Positions 1 to 7,715 are shown, counted from the first letter of the stretch. The stretch is DNA of 18,612 nucleotides from Planctomycetaceae bacterium UBA6172 (GCA_002422955.1 DITY01000116.1:11969-30580); one strand, 5' to 3'. A program made the numbers and translations. The notes: generated from the sequence alone by a model not told the origin.

Positions 1-1062
1 GACGTAGTCGATCGTCGGCTCGAAACAGGCCTTGGTTTTGCGGGTGATGTCGTTGGGCAATTCCCACAACAGGTAGCCGATCGCGAGCTTGGCGGCAATT
101 TTGGCGATCGGGAACCCGGTCGCCTTGCTGGCCAGCGCGCTGCTCCGCGACACCCGCGGGTTCATCTCGATCACGATCATGCGACCGGTCTTGGGATGGA
201 TCGCGAACTGGATGTTCGAACCGCCGGTCTCGACGCCGATTTCGCGGATCACCTGCAACGACGCGTCGCGCATCGCCTGGTATTCCTTGTCGGTCAACGT
301 CTGGGCCGGGGCGACGGTGATCGAATCGCCCGTGTGGACGCCCATCGGGTCGAAGTTCTCGATGCTGCAAATGATGACGACGTTGTCATCTTTGTCCCGC
401 ATCACCTCCATCTCGTACTCTTTCCAGCCGATGATCGATTCTTCGATCAAGACTTCATGGACCGGACTTTGGTCGAGACCATTTTGCACCAGGGCGTCGA
501 AGTCGGCCTTGTTGTAGGCGATCGCCGAACCGCTGCCGCCGAGCGTGAAGCTGGGACGGACGACGGCGGGCAGACCGACGAGCTTGAGCACTTCCCGGGC
601 ATGCCCGAGCGTCCGGACGGTTTCCCCGACGCAGGTTTCCAGGCCGATCTTTTCCATCGCCTTCTTGAACTGGTCCCGATCCTCGGCTTTGGCGATCACC
701 TTCGGGTTAGCCCCGATCATCTCGCAGTTGTACTTCTCCAGCACACCCTGGGCGGCCAGTTCCATCGCCAAGTTCAGACCGGTCTGCCCGCCCAGCGTCG
801 GCAACAAGGCATCCGGCCGCTCGGCCTGGATCACCTTCTCGACCATCTGCCACGTCAGCGGCTCGATGTAGGTCGCGTTTGCGGTATCGGGGTCGGTCAT
901 GATCGTCGCGGGATTGCTATTGATCAAAACGACCTCATAGCCCTCCTCGCGTAGCGCCTTGCAGGCCTGCGTTCCCGAATAATCGAACTCGCAGGCTTGA
1001 CCGATGACGATCGGCCCGCTGCCGATCAATAAGATTTTTTTGATGTCCTCGCGACGCGGCAC
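1..1062 (-). CDS. carB: Carbamoyl-phosphate synthase large subunit, N-terminal part (truncated by window edge)
   Basis: This is the first 354 codons of the large (synthetase) subunit that makes carbamoyl phosphate from bicarbonate, ammonia (from glutamine via CarA) and two ATP, for pyrimidine and arginine synthesis in the cytosol. The start is GTG at 1062, giving VPRREDIKKILLIGSGP (Met at the start codon), which lines up with the E. coli CarB N-terminus (MPKRTDIK...). Visible landmarks are IGQACEFDYSGTQACKALR and NSNPATIMTDPD (pre-ATP-grasp domain, about residues 18-57), RPSFTLGGSG (ATP-grasp glycine loop), FDPMGVHTGDS, and IEMNPRVSRSSALASKATG (metal/ATP-binding Glu and Asn). The family is about 1070 residues, so roughly two thirds lies beyond the left edge. 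carA is not in the window. The gene follows the phosphatase gene on the same strand after a 224-nt gap, so it is probably transcribed on its own. No strong Shine-Dalgarno site is seen. Confidence 0.97.
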   Translation of the reverse strand, partial: MPRREDIKKILLIGSGPIVIGQACEFDYSGTQACKALREEGYEVVLINSNPATIMTDPDTANATYIEPLTWQMVEKVIQAERPDALLPTLGGQTGLNLAMELAAQGVLEKYNCEMIGANPKVIAKAEDRDQFKKAMEKIGLETCVGETVRTLGHAREVLKLVGLPAVVRPSFTLGGSGSAIAYNKADFDALVQNGLDQSPVHEVLIEESIIGWKEYEMEVMRDKDDNVVIICSIENFDPMGVHTGDSITVAPAQTLTDKEYQAMRDASLQVIREIGVETGGSNIQFAIHPKTGRMIVIEMNPRVSRSSALASKATGFPIAKIAAKLAIGYLLWELPNDITRKTKACFEPTIDYV

Positions 1063-1286
1063 GACAGAACTTCCGGCGTTGGAGAGGGAGAGATGAAATG
1101 GACTAAATTGCTGCGGAGGATAGCATAGGCCGACGAGAACGCGTAGACGCCCAAGCGCGTCAATTTCGCCGCCTCGGGAAAACACGCCCGATCCCAAGGC
1201 CTGGCCGTGCTCCCGATACCGGCCCGGCGGTGGAACGGGTTTTCGGCGGACCGTTGGCCCCCAACTAAGCGTGGGCAAGGCCGGCG
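1063..1286 (-). promoter_or_regulatory. carB leader/promoter region with a 13-mer also found upstream of pepA
   Basis: This 224-nt spacer lies between the phosphatase stop and the carB start. On the minus strand it contains TGCTATCCTCCGC (plus-strand 1113-1125), whose TATCCT could serve as a -10 box about 55 nt before the carB GTG. The same sequence, with one base different, sits upstream of pepA (5013-5025). No good -35 is visible at 16-18 nt. A small perfect hairpin, GTTGG-CCC-CCAAC (1253-1265), lies just past the phosphatase stop but has no T-tract. The promoter call is an inference. Confidence 0.35.
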
Positions 1287-2171
1287 CTAACGCGTTTCCT
1301 CCGGGTGATGCCGGGTTGTGATGTCCACCAAGGCGTCGTGCAGCAGCCCATTGCTGGCCACCAGCCCGACCGGTTCCAGGCCGAGCGACTCCCCTCGAGT
1401 GGTGGTCACACGCCCGCCCGCCAGCTCGACGAACAGCCTGCCAGCCGCGTAATCCCACGGCATCAGTCGATATTCGAAGAAGCCGCCGAACTGCCCACAG
1501 CCGACCATGCAGAGGTCGAGCGCCGCGGTCCCGAAGCGGCGGATGCCATGGATCTGATTGCCGAAGCATTCCTCGATCGCCCGCAGCGTGCAGCGCATCA
1601 TTTCGCCCCGGTCGTAATAAAACCCGCAGCCGAGCAGGGCCTGCGACAACGACGTATCGGTCGAGACCCGGACCGGTTGGCCGTTGCGGCGGGCGGTATC
1701 GCCGACGGCCGCGGTGTACCAATCGCCGCGGGCCGGGTCGTGGATCACGCCGACCACCGGGATGCCGCGATGGTAGTAGGCGATCGAGACGGCGAAGTGG
1801 GCGATCGAGTGCGCGAAATTGGTCGTCCCGTCGAGCGGGTCGATGATCCACAAGTCGTCGCAGGCGGCGGGATCGAGCGTTTTACCGAGCGCTTCCTCAC
1901 CCAGCAGGTGATGCTCCGGGAAGGCTTGTCGCAACACCGCCGCCACCGTCCGCTCGGATTCTTCGTCGGCATCCGAAACCAAATCGTGCGGCACGCTCCC
2001 TTGCGCCGACTTGTTCCGCATCACGACCCCTTCGCGGAAGTACCGCATCAAGGTCTCGCCGCCAGCCAACGCCGCCTCACGCGCCACCTCCAACAACCGC
2101 TCGATGGGCAGATCGGGGGGCAGATCGGGGGGCAACTGGGAGGCGGACGGTCGGGGCGTCGAATCGGTCAC
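1287..2171 (-). CDS. Inositol monophosphatase family protein
   Basis: This 294-aa Mg-dependent sugar/inositol phosphatase belongs to the IMPase/SuhB/HisN superfamily and is cytosolic. The family's metal-binding motifs are present: GEE at about residues 91-93, WIIDPLDGTTNF at 108-119 (Asp111 and Asp114), and the C-terminal MPWDYAAG at 237-244 (Asp240). RRFGTAALDLC at 211-221 is the usual structural motif before it. The start is GTG at 2171; no strong Shine-Dalgarno site is seen. The first 23 residues are Pro-rich and include a 12-bp tandem duplication (2107-2130) encoding PPDLPPDL. The substrate cannot be told from sequence: inositol-1-phosphate, histidinol phosphate (HisN-type) or a related phosphomonoester are all possible. 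It is divergent from the aldo/keto reductase gene and upstream of carB on the same strand, with no evident functional link to either. Confidence 0.93.
   Translation of the reverse strand: MTDSTPRPSASQLPPDLPPDLPIERLLEVAREAALAGGETLMRYFREGVVMRNKSAQGSVPHDLVSDADEESERTVAAVLRQAFPEHHLLGEEALGKTLDPAACDDLWIIDPLDGTTNFAHSIAHFAVSIAYYHRGIPVVGVIHDPARGDWYTAAVGDTARRNGQPVRVSTDTSLSQALLGCGFYYDRGEMMRCTLRAIEECFGNQIHGIRRFGTAALDLCMVGCGQFGGFFEYRLMPWDYAAGRLFVELAGGRVTTTRGESLGLEPVGLVASNGLLHDALVDITTRHHPEETR
2107..2130. repeat. 12-bp tandem duplication in the phosphatase N-terminus
   Basis: Two exact copies of GGCAGATCGGGG (2107-2118 and 2119-2130) are followed by a partial third. They keep the frame and encode the repeated PPDL of the phosphatase N-terminus. 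Confidence 0.8.
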
Positions 2172-2392
2172 GGCGAAAGGCTCGCGGAACAGGGAAGGGC
2201 GGGGCCGGGGGGTGAAGAGGCGACGGGGAGCGGCCCGACTGCTGCCAGTCTAAGGCATCAACGGGCGAATACCAGAGCGAGCTTCCCCTGCGGCTACTGG
2301 ACAGAGGGTCGCTTGCGGTCGAACATTGCCCGACAGTGGCCCTGCATGGGCGGCTTGACGGTTTCTCGGTCTTGGCTTGGGAGTGTTTCGCG
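2172..2392. promoter_or_regulatory. Divergent intergenic region with a G-quadruplex-capable tract
   Basis: This 221-nt region separates the divergent phosphatase (-) and aldo/keto reductase (+) genes, so it should carry both promoters. The plus strand at 2192-2212 has four closely spaced G-runs of 3, 3, 4 and 6 with linkers of 2, 1 and 2 nt, which fits the G-quadruplex pattern and lies 21-41 nt upstream of the phosphatase start. No convincing sigma-70 hexamer pair was found for either gene. Confidence 0.4.
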
Positions 2393-3430
2393 ATGGAATA
2401 TCGGCGATTGGGTTCGAGCGGATTGTCGGTTTCGGATTTGTGCTTGGGGACGATGACGTTCGGCTTGGCGTGTGATGAACCGCTGTCTCACCAGATCATG
2501 GATCGGGCCGTCGATGCCGGGATCGATTTCCTCGATACCGCCGAAGTCTATCCGGTGCCGCCCCGGGCCGATCTGGTCGGCGTGACCGAGGAGATCGTCG
2601 GGCGTTGGCTGCAGACCAAACCGCGGGATTCGGTCACGATCGCCACGAAGGTGACCGGCCCGCGCCACGGCTGGTTCCCCGCGCCGGTTCGCGGCGGCCG
2701 CGGTTTCATCGATCGCCATCAGATCTTGCGGTCGTGTGACGAATCGCTGCATCGGTTGCAAACCGACTACATCGACCTGATGCAGATCCACTGGCCCGAT
2801 CACGGGATGCCCTACGAGGAAGTTCTCGGAGCGCTCTCCGAACTTCGCGACAGCGGCAAGGTCCGTGTGATCGGCTGCAGCAACGAGACCTGCTGGGGCC
2901 TGATGAAAAGCTTGTGGGCCGCCGACAAGACCGGACTGGCCCGCTTCGAGACGGTGCAGAACAACTTCAGCCTGATCAACCGCCGCTGCGAAAGCGAGCT
3001 GGCGCAGGTCCTGCGTCAGGAACGGGTGAGCCTGCTGCCCTACAGCCCGCTGGGGGGCGGGGTGCTGACGGGCAAATACCAGGACGGTCCACCGCCGGGG
3101 GCGCGGTTTACCGATTACTTGACGATCGGCGCCGAGCGTCAGAAGAAGATGGGTCAGCGATTCGTCAACCCGCGGTCGCTCGAAACCACCGCCAGGCTGA
3201 TGCAAATCGCCGCCGATCTGGGGGTTACGGTCACGGCCTTGGCGCTCGCTTGGAGCCGCCAGCACGACTTCGTCGCCTCCACGATCTTCGGCGTGACCAG
3301 CAGCGAACAGCTTGAGCAGGCGCTCGCCGCCGCCGATCTGATCCTGGATGCCGAAACGCTGGCGCGGATCGACCAGATCGACTTCGAGATCCCGACACCG
3401 ATGACCGAGGACGGGCTCCGTCGGCTGTAA
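2393..3430 (+). CDS. Aldo/keto reductase, Tas-like
   Basis: This 345-aa NADP(H)-dependent oxidoreductase has an AKR TIM-barrel and is cytosolic. The likely start is ATG at 2393, because MEYRRLGSSGLSVSDLCLG is the standard AKR N-terminus; an upstream in-frame ATG at 2336 would add 19 residues unlike the family. The catalytic tetrad reads as Asp48, Tyr53 (DTAEVYPVPP), Lys86 (TKVTGP) and His133 (QIHWPD). The strings AEVYPVPPR, VSNET-like GCSNET, and SPLGGGVLTGKY closely resemble E. coli Tas and its AKR relatives. The physiological substrate is unknown. It is convergent with pepA, with only 15 nt between the two stop codons, leaving no room for a separate terminator. Confidence 0.93.
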   Translation: MEYRRLGSSGLSVSDLCLGTMTFGLACDEPLSHQIMDRAVDAGIDFLDTAEVYPVPPRADLVGVTEEIVGRWLQTKPRDSVTIATKVTGPRHGWFPAPVRGGRGFIDRHQILRSCDESLHRLQTDYIDLMQIHWPDHGMPYEEVLGALSELRDSGKVRVIGCSNETCWGLMKSLWAADKTGLARFETVQNNFSLINRRCESELAQVLRQERVSLLPYSPLGGGVLTGKYQDGPPPGARFTDYLTIGAERQKKMGQRFVNPRSLETTARLMQIAADLGVTVTALALAWSRQHDFVASTIFGVTSSEQLEQALAAADLILDAETLARIDQIDFEIPTPMTEDGLRRL

Positions 3431-3445
3431 CCGTCCGCGAGCAGC

Positions 3446-4930
3446 TTAATCGCTTTCGCCCATCAACCAGCGAATCAGGGTTCGGACCATCACACCGGTC
3501 CCGCCGGCGTCACGGTGCGGTTTGGGCGCTTCGGCGAAGGCCGGGCCGGCGATGTCGATGTGGACCCAGGGGGTTTTGCCGACGAAACGTTCCAGGAACT
3601 TGGCCGCGGTGATCGCACCGCCCCACCGCCCGTCGCCGACGTTTTTGATGTCGGCGACTTTGCCCTTCACCTGCTCGTCGAAGAACGAGAACATCGGCAA
3701 TTCCCAAGCCCATTCCCCTTCGGTTTGCGCGGCCACGGCGACTTGGTCACAGAGGACCGAATCGTTGGTCATCAGCCCCGCGGTGTCGCGTCCCAACGCC
3801 ACCATGCAGGCACCGGTCAAGGTCGCCAGATCGACGATCGCCACCGGCTTGTGCTGCAGGGCGACGTCGAGCGTGTCGGCGAGCACCACCCGCCCTTCGG
3901 CGTCGGTGTTGTGGATTTCGATTCGCACGCCGGCGCGGGTTTCGATCACGTCGCCGAGCCGATAGGCGTCGCCGGAGATCATGTTTTCGGCCAAACCGCA
4001 GACGCCGATCAGGTTGACCGGCAAGCCCAGCAGCGCGGCCGCCCGCATCACGCCGACCACCGTCGCCGCGCCGGCCATGTCGCACTTCATGTCCAACATC
4101 CCGTCGCTCGGTTTGATCGATAGCCCGCCGCTGTCAAAGGTCACCCCTTTGCCGACGATCGCCATGATCGGCTCGCCGTCACCGCCCCCATCGTGCTTGA
4201 GAATCACCAGCCGTGGCGGACGGGCCGAGGCACCGCCGACCGCCAAGATGGCGCGACACCGCTCGGCGGCCAGTTTCTTTTCATCCCACACCTCGATCGA
4301 CAACCCCGTCTCCTGCGCCATCGCCGTGGCGGCGGCGGCGAACGATTCGGGGTACAGGATGTTCGGCGGCTGATTGACCAACCGGCGGGCCAAGTTGACC
4401 GACTCGCCGATGATCCGGCCGGTGCGGATGGCCGGTTCCGCGACGTCGATGAAGGTCAGCTTTTCCGGCGCGTGCAACGGCCGCTCGGTGGCATACAACG
4501 CTTGCCCTTCGCAGCCGTACAGCGCGCCGGCGACCAAGGCGTCGTGATGGGCCTCGGCGATCTGGTCGCCCAACGCGATCACGACGTGCGCGCGGACGCG
4601 TTCGCCGAGCTTCCGCAGGATCGTCGCGGCGAGGTCAAAGGTTCGGCCGCGGTCGAGCAGATCGGTATCGCCCAAGCCGACGACCAACACCGCCGCCGGG
4701 CCAGAGGGTTCGGCCGACGGGACCAGCGTCAGCTCGCCACGCTTCGATGAGATCACGCCGGTAGCGGCGCCACGAGCGATCCAGTCCCGCTGCTCGGTGT
4801 CGATTTTCGCGGCCCAGGCGGACAGATGATTGTCCTCGGCAATCCCAACGACCAGCACGTCGCAGGCGGGCAACGACGCCGGGCTTTTCAGCGGCTCGAT
4901 CGAGACGGATGCGGGGGCAATCGGTTCCAC
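3446..4930 (-). CDS. pepA: Leucyl aminopeptidase (cytosol aminopeptidase, M17)
   Basis: This 494-aa two-metal M17 aminopeptidase releases N-terminal residues from peptides and normally works as a cytosolic hexamer; some homologues also bind DNA. I chose GTG at 4930 because AGGAG sits 10 nt upstream and the length then matches the family (about 500 aa). A longer in-frame reading to 5125 adds 65 residues of low-complexity, non-family sequence. The catalytic and metal-binding residues are all present: Lys261 and Asp266 in VGKGVTFDSGG, Lys273, Asp284 in MKCDMAGAA, and Asp343, Glu345 and Arg347 in the NTDAEGR signature. The variable N-terminal macro-like domain occupies about residues 1-165. Its neighbours are a convergent aldo/keto reductase gene and a divergent upp, so it is probably monocistronic. 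Confidence 0.96.
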   Translation of the reverse strand: MEPIAPASVSIEPLKSPASLPACDVLVVGIAEDNHLSAWAAKIDTEQRDWIARGAATGVISSKRGELTLVPSAEPSGPAAVLVVGLGDTDLLDRGRTFDLAATILRKLGERVRAHVVIALGDQIAEAHHDALVAGALYGCEGQALYATERPLHAPEKLTFIDVAEPAIRTGRIIGESVNLARRLVNQPPNILYPESFAAAATAMAQETGLSIEVWDEKKLAAERCRAILAVGGASARPPRLVILKHDGGGDGEPIMAIVGKGVTFDSGGLSIKPSDGMLDMKCDMAGAATVVGVMRAAALLGLPVNLIGVCGLAENMISGDAYRLGDVIETRAGVRIEIHNTDAEGRVVLADTLDVALQHKPVAIVDLATLTGACMVALGRDTAGLMTNDSVLCDQVAVAAQTEGEWAWELPMFSFFDEQVKGKVADIKNVGDGRWGGAITAAKFLERFVGKTPWVHIDIAGPAFAEAPKPHRDAGGTGVMVRTLIRWLMGESD

Positions 4931-5187
4931 GTCTGCAAAACTCCTAAAGATGAAGGTGCATGGTCCGCCAAGGGGCGGGGCAGGGCCCAGCGAATGCGCC
5001 GGTGCCTGAGCCGCTGAGGATAGCAATCGGAGGGGGCCTCGGCCAATCCCGCGCCGCGATCCTTCGCCGGCGGTTCGGATTCGTGTTATGACAACCGGCC
5101 CACTTCGGGTTACGATTTCGTCCACGGGTCGAGAACTTCATCTTCGGCCCCGGTCGCCAGGTGGCAAATCCAGAGGTCGTCCTTCCC
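4931..5187. promoter_or_regulatory. Divergent pepA/upp control region
   Basis: This 257-nt region lies between two divergent starts. On the minus strand, TGCTATCCTCAGC (plus-strand 5013-5025) repeats the carB upstream 13-mer with one base changed; TATCCT could be a -10 box about 87 nt before the pepA GTG. AGGAG ahead of the pepA GTG is the clearest ribosome-binding site on this side. For upp, TTATGA (around 5088) and TACGAT (around 5111) are possible -10-like elements, but no paired -35 is clear. Confidence 0.35.
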
Positions 5188-5817
5188 ATGCATCCGGTCA
5201 TTCGGCTCGAACATCCGTTAGCGGACCATCATCTGTGCGACATCCGCGACGAAAACACGTCGCCGGCGCAGTTTCGCCAAGCGGTCGGCAGACTGGCGAT
5301 GCTGCTGAGCGTGCGAGCAACGGAGGACCTGCCGACCCAAGCGCTGACCGTTCGCACGCCGCTGGCCGTTGCCGCCGGCAGGCGACTGGCGGTCCGGGTC
5401 GGCATCGTCCCGATCCTCCGCGCCGGCTTGGGCATGGTCGATCCGCTGTTGGTGTTGATCCCCGATGCCGAGGTTTGGCACTTGGGGCTGTACCGCGACG
5501 AAGCGACGGCCGAACCGGTGTCGTACTACGACCGACTGCCACCCGGAACACCGCCCGACGTGGCGATCTTGCTCGACCCGATGCTGGCGACCGGCGGTTC
5601 GATGGCGTTGGCCATCGAGCGGCTCAAACGGTGGGGCGTGCGAGACATTCGCACCCTCAGCTTGATCGCGTCGCAGCCCGGGATCGAACGTCTGACGGGC
5701 CAGTATCCCGATGTCCGGATCTATGTCGCGGCGATCGACCCCGAGCTGAACCAGCGGTCGTTCATCGTGCCGGGGCTGGGCGACGCCGGTGACCGGATCT
5801 TCAACACCACCCCCTAG
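5188..5817 (+). CDS. upp: Uracil phosphoribosyltransferase
   Basis: This 209-aa enzyme converts uracil plus PRPP to UMP (pyrimidine salvage, cytosol). Starting at ATG 5188, MHPVIRLEHPLADHHL aligns with the E. coli N-terminus (MKIVEVKHPLVKHKL); AGAGG lies 11 nt upstream. A GTG at 5161 would add nine residues and cannot be excluded. The family features are VPILRAGLGMVDPLL (74-88), HLGLYRDE (98-105), the PRPP-binding loop LLDPMLATGGS (128-138), and the C-terminal uracil-binding stretch AAIDPELNQRSFIVPGLGDAGDR (181-203, given in two parts: AAIDPELNQR and SFIVPGLGDAGDR). Length is normal for the family. It stands alone on its strand before a structured spacer. Confidence 0.96.
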   Translation: MHPVIRLEHPLADHHLCDIRDENTSPAQFRQAVGRLAMLLSVRATEDLPTQALTVRTPLAVAAGRRLAVRVGIVPILRAGLGMVDPLLVLIPDAEVWHLGLYRDEATAEPVSYYDRLPPGTPPDVAILLDPMLATGGSMALAIERLKRWGVRDIRTLSLIASQPGIERLTGQYPDVRIYVAAIDPELNQRSFIVPGLGDAGDRIFNTTP

Positions 5818-5888
5818 CAACGGAACTCGCCGAATCCCCTCCGCGGCAGAATTCCTTCACGGACATCCGGAGTGCTGAGCAAGACAAC

Positions 5889-5908
5889 CGGTATCACCCG
5901 GATAACCG
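5889..5908 (+). other. Small hairpin downstream of upp
   Basis: CGGT pairs with ACCG, and ATC pairs with GAT, across a 5-nt loop (ACCCG) with one bulged A (5904), giving a 7-bp stem. It lies about 70 nt after the upp stop. There is no T-tract, so an intrinsic terminator is not well supported; it may be part of the larger structured spacer. Confidence 0.4.
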
Positions 5909-5933
5909 CTCAATTCGGTCAAGTCGCCCCTCA

Positions 5934-5996
5934 GGTTGGACCGATCACACCGGATAGAGGCGCGGTGCCGCCGCGCTCTCCGCTGTGAATCCAACC
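5934..5996 (+). ncRNA. Compound 63-nt hairpin in the upp-porin spacer (structured leader or terminator candidate)
   Basis: Four stacked helices can be read by eye: GGTTGGA (5934-5940) with TCCAACC (5990-5996); TCACA (5945-5949) with TGTGA (5984-5988); GAG (5957-5959) with CTC (5978-5980); and GCGCGG (5960-5965) with CCGCGC (5971-5976), closing on a TGCCG loop with one bulged T at 5977. That is 21 Watson-Crick pairs in 63 nt. It ends 69 nt before the porin TTG start. It could be a cis-regulatory leader, a U-less terminator for upp, or a small RNA; I recognise no known family. Confidence 0.45.
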
Positions 5997-6013
5997 AACA
6001 CCATCCGCCGCTG

Positions 6014-6038
6014 ATCGGAACACCGATGGCTGGCATCG
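6014..6038 (+). other. Two mutually exclusive small hairpins before the porin start
   Basis: ATCGG-AACA-CCGAT (6014-6027) and CGATG-GCTGG-CATCG (6024-6038) share bases 6024-6027, so only one can form at a time. They are flanked by a direct repeat CGCTGATC (6009-6016 and 6037-6044). Stems are only 5 bp, so chance occurrence is possible. Confidence 0.3.
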
Positions 6039-6065
6039 CTGATCCGAAGCCTACGAGGGTCTCCG

Positions 6066-7715
6066 TTGTCGGACCGAATCGAACATCCGCAGGTTTGGCC
6101 CGCTCATCGCCGGCGGTGGGGAACGCTGGTTCTTTGGTCGCTATGGGCCGCCTGCTCGATCTTGGCGATCCAACCGGCGTGGGCGGCGGACGGGCCGCTG
6201 GGCTGGTTCGTCCCAACGCCGCGGCAGGTCGCCTGCGACGAGCTGCTGCCCGACGGGACAGGCATTCAGGCGAATGGCAATGGCAATGGCGATGCTAATG
6301 TCGATGCCGATGGCAAAGATCAGGCTGCGAAGCCGTCGGGCGGCCAGGCCAATCCGGGAGCCGCGCGCGGGGATGATCAGGCTGAGGAGGAAAAATCCTT
6401 TTTCGTCCAGTCGCGGAGCTATGGCACGCAGCCGGAAACCGACCCGCCGAGGTACGTGCGTAATCTGAGCGAGATCGAGTTTTTCGACCGACCCCAGTTC
6501 GATCAAGACAACCAAGAGTGGCTCGATCTGGGACTCGATTACCGCATGCGTTACGAGTTTCGCGACGACGATTTTCGCCGGCCGGTCGCCGTCACGGACG
6601 AGCCGTTTCTGCTCCGCACCCGGGCTTATCTGGGCGTGAAGGAAGTGTTCGATCCGTTCCGCTTCGCGATCGAATTCGAGGATGCGGGGATCGAGAACAG
6701 CCAGTTCCCCGACACCCCGCGGGACGTCAATCACAACGAAATCGTCCAGGGTTACGGCGAACTCTTTTTCGATCACGTGCCAGGCGTCGATCGCCAGGTC
6801 CGGGTCCAGGCCGGTCGCGTGGCGTTCGAGGCCGTTGATCGGCGTCTGATCGCGCGGAACGATTGGCGAAATACCACCAACAACTTTCAAGGGCTGCGCG
6901 CCATGATCGGTCAGCAGTCCGACGACTGGCAGCTCGATCTGTTGGCGCTCAATCCGATGATCCTGACCCCCTACAAGCTCGATCGGGCCGACGATCGAAC
7001 CGCCTTCTACGGGGCGATCGGCGATTGGCGTCGCTGGTCCGACGTGATCACGCTCCAGCCCTACTACCTGGTGCTCGATCGCCATCCGGACCGCGTTCGC
7101 CATGCCCGCGAGATTCACACGTTGGCGGTCCGGGGTTATGGGGTACTCGCCGAGAGTGGCTGGGATTACGACAGCGACGTCGCCTTTCAGTTCGGCCGGG
7201 ATGGCGACGACAGCCACCGCGCCTTCGCCTGCACTTCGGAGATCGGCTATAGCTGGAGTACCCCCTCGAAGCCGCGGCTAAGCGCCTTCGCCGGCTATGC
7301 CAGTGGCGACAAAGATCCTGACGACAACGTCTCGCAGCGGTTTGATCGCCTGTTCGGTTTCGGACGCCCCTGGTCGGCGGACGATTACTTCATCTGGTCG
7401 AACGTGATCGCGCCGAAGACCCGGCTCGAGTTCCAGCCGCACGAAAAGCTGCGGATCGACATCGGTTACGGCAGTTATTGGCTGGCCAGCGCGACCGACG
7501 CCTGGTTCGCCGCCGACTTGCGGGACCCGACCGGCCAGAGCGGCACGTTTCTCGGCCAGGAAATCGACGTGCGATTTCGTGTGGCGGCCACAAAACGCAC
7601 CCAGGTGACGATCGGCTATGCCCACTTCATGCCCGGAGGATTTACCCAACGGGTCGGGCGATCGAACGACAGCGACTTCTTCTACGTCGAAACCTTGACC
7701 AACCTGTTCAAATGA
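6066..7715 (+). CDS. Alginate-export-type outer-membrane porin
   Basis: This 549-aa predicted outer-membrane beta-barrel resembles the alginate_exp family (AlgE-like). The start is TTG at 6066, supported by GAGGG 6 nt upstream. Residues 14-40 form a signal peptide: RRR, a hydrophobic core (LVLWSLWAACSILAI), and an AWA-A cleavage site near residue 40. A hydrophilic linker (about 41-125) includes an NG/DA repeat at 70-83. The barrel follows, with alternating polar/aromatic strands such as DLGLDYRMRYEFR, FLLRTRAYLGV, VQAGRVAFEAVDRRLIARND and FQGLRAMIG, a late TRLEFQPHEKLRIDIGYGSYWL, and the terminal VTIGYAHFMPGG...FFYVETLTNLF ending in a barrel-like strand. In planctomycetes such proteins need not export alginate; substrate is unknown. 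It is a single gene, with a structured spacer before it and GC-rich inverted repeats after it. Confidence 0.85.
   Translation: MSDRIEHPQVWPAHRRRWGTLVLWSLWAACSILAIQPAWAADGPLGWFVPTPRQVACDELLPDGTGIQANGNGNGDANVDADGKDQAAKPSGGQANPGAARGDDQAEEEKSFFVQSRSYGTQPETDPPRYVRNLSEIEFFDRPQFDQDNQEWLDLGLDYRMRYEFRDDDFRRPVAVTDEPFLLRTRAYLGVKEVFDPFRFAIEFEDAGIENSQFPDTPRDVNHNEIVQGYGELFFDHVPGVDRQVRVQAGRVAFEAVDRRLIARNDWRNTTNNFQGLRAMIGQQSDDWQLDLLALNPMILTPYKLDRADDRTAFYGAIGDWRRWSDVITLQPYYLVLDRHPDRVRHAREIHTLAVRGYGVLAESGWDYDSDVAFQFGRDGDDSHRAFACTSEIGYSWSTPSKPRLSAFAGYASGDKDPDDNVSQRFDRLFGFGRPWSADDYFIWSNVIAPKTRLEFQPHEKLRIDIGYGSYWLASATDAWFAADLRDPTGQSGTFLGQEIDVRFRVAATKRTQVTIGYAHFMPGGFTQRVGRSNDSDFFYVETLTNLFK
6273..6314 (+). repeat. 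Hexanucleotide repeat in the porin linker
   Basis: Three perfect AATGGC units (6273-6290) are followed by four degenerate RATGNC-type units up to 6314. The period of 6 keeps the frame and encodes NGNGNGDANVDADG, residues 70-83 of the porin, between the signal peptide and the barrel. Confidence 0.8.

Noticed and set aside
1305..2456. 383-codon plus-strand open frame over the phosphatase gene
   Set aside because: Antisense shadow of a clear IMPase gene and overlaps the start of the aldo/keto reductase in another frame.
4931..5125. 65-residue N-terminal extension of PepA
   Set aside because: Low-complexity sequence without family resemblance; AGGAG and normal family length support GTG at 4930.
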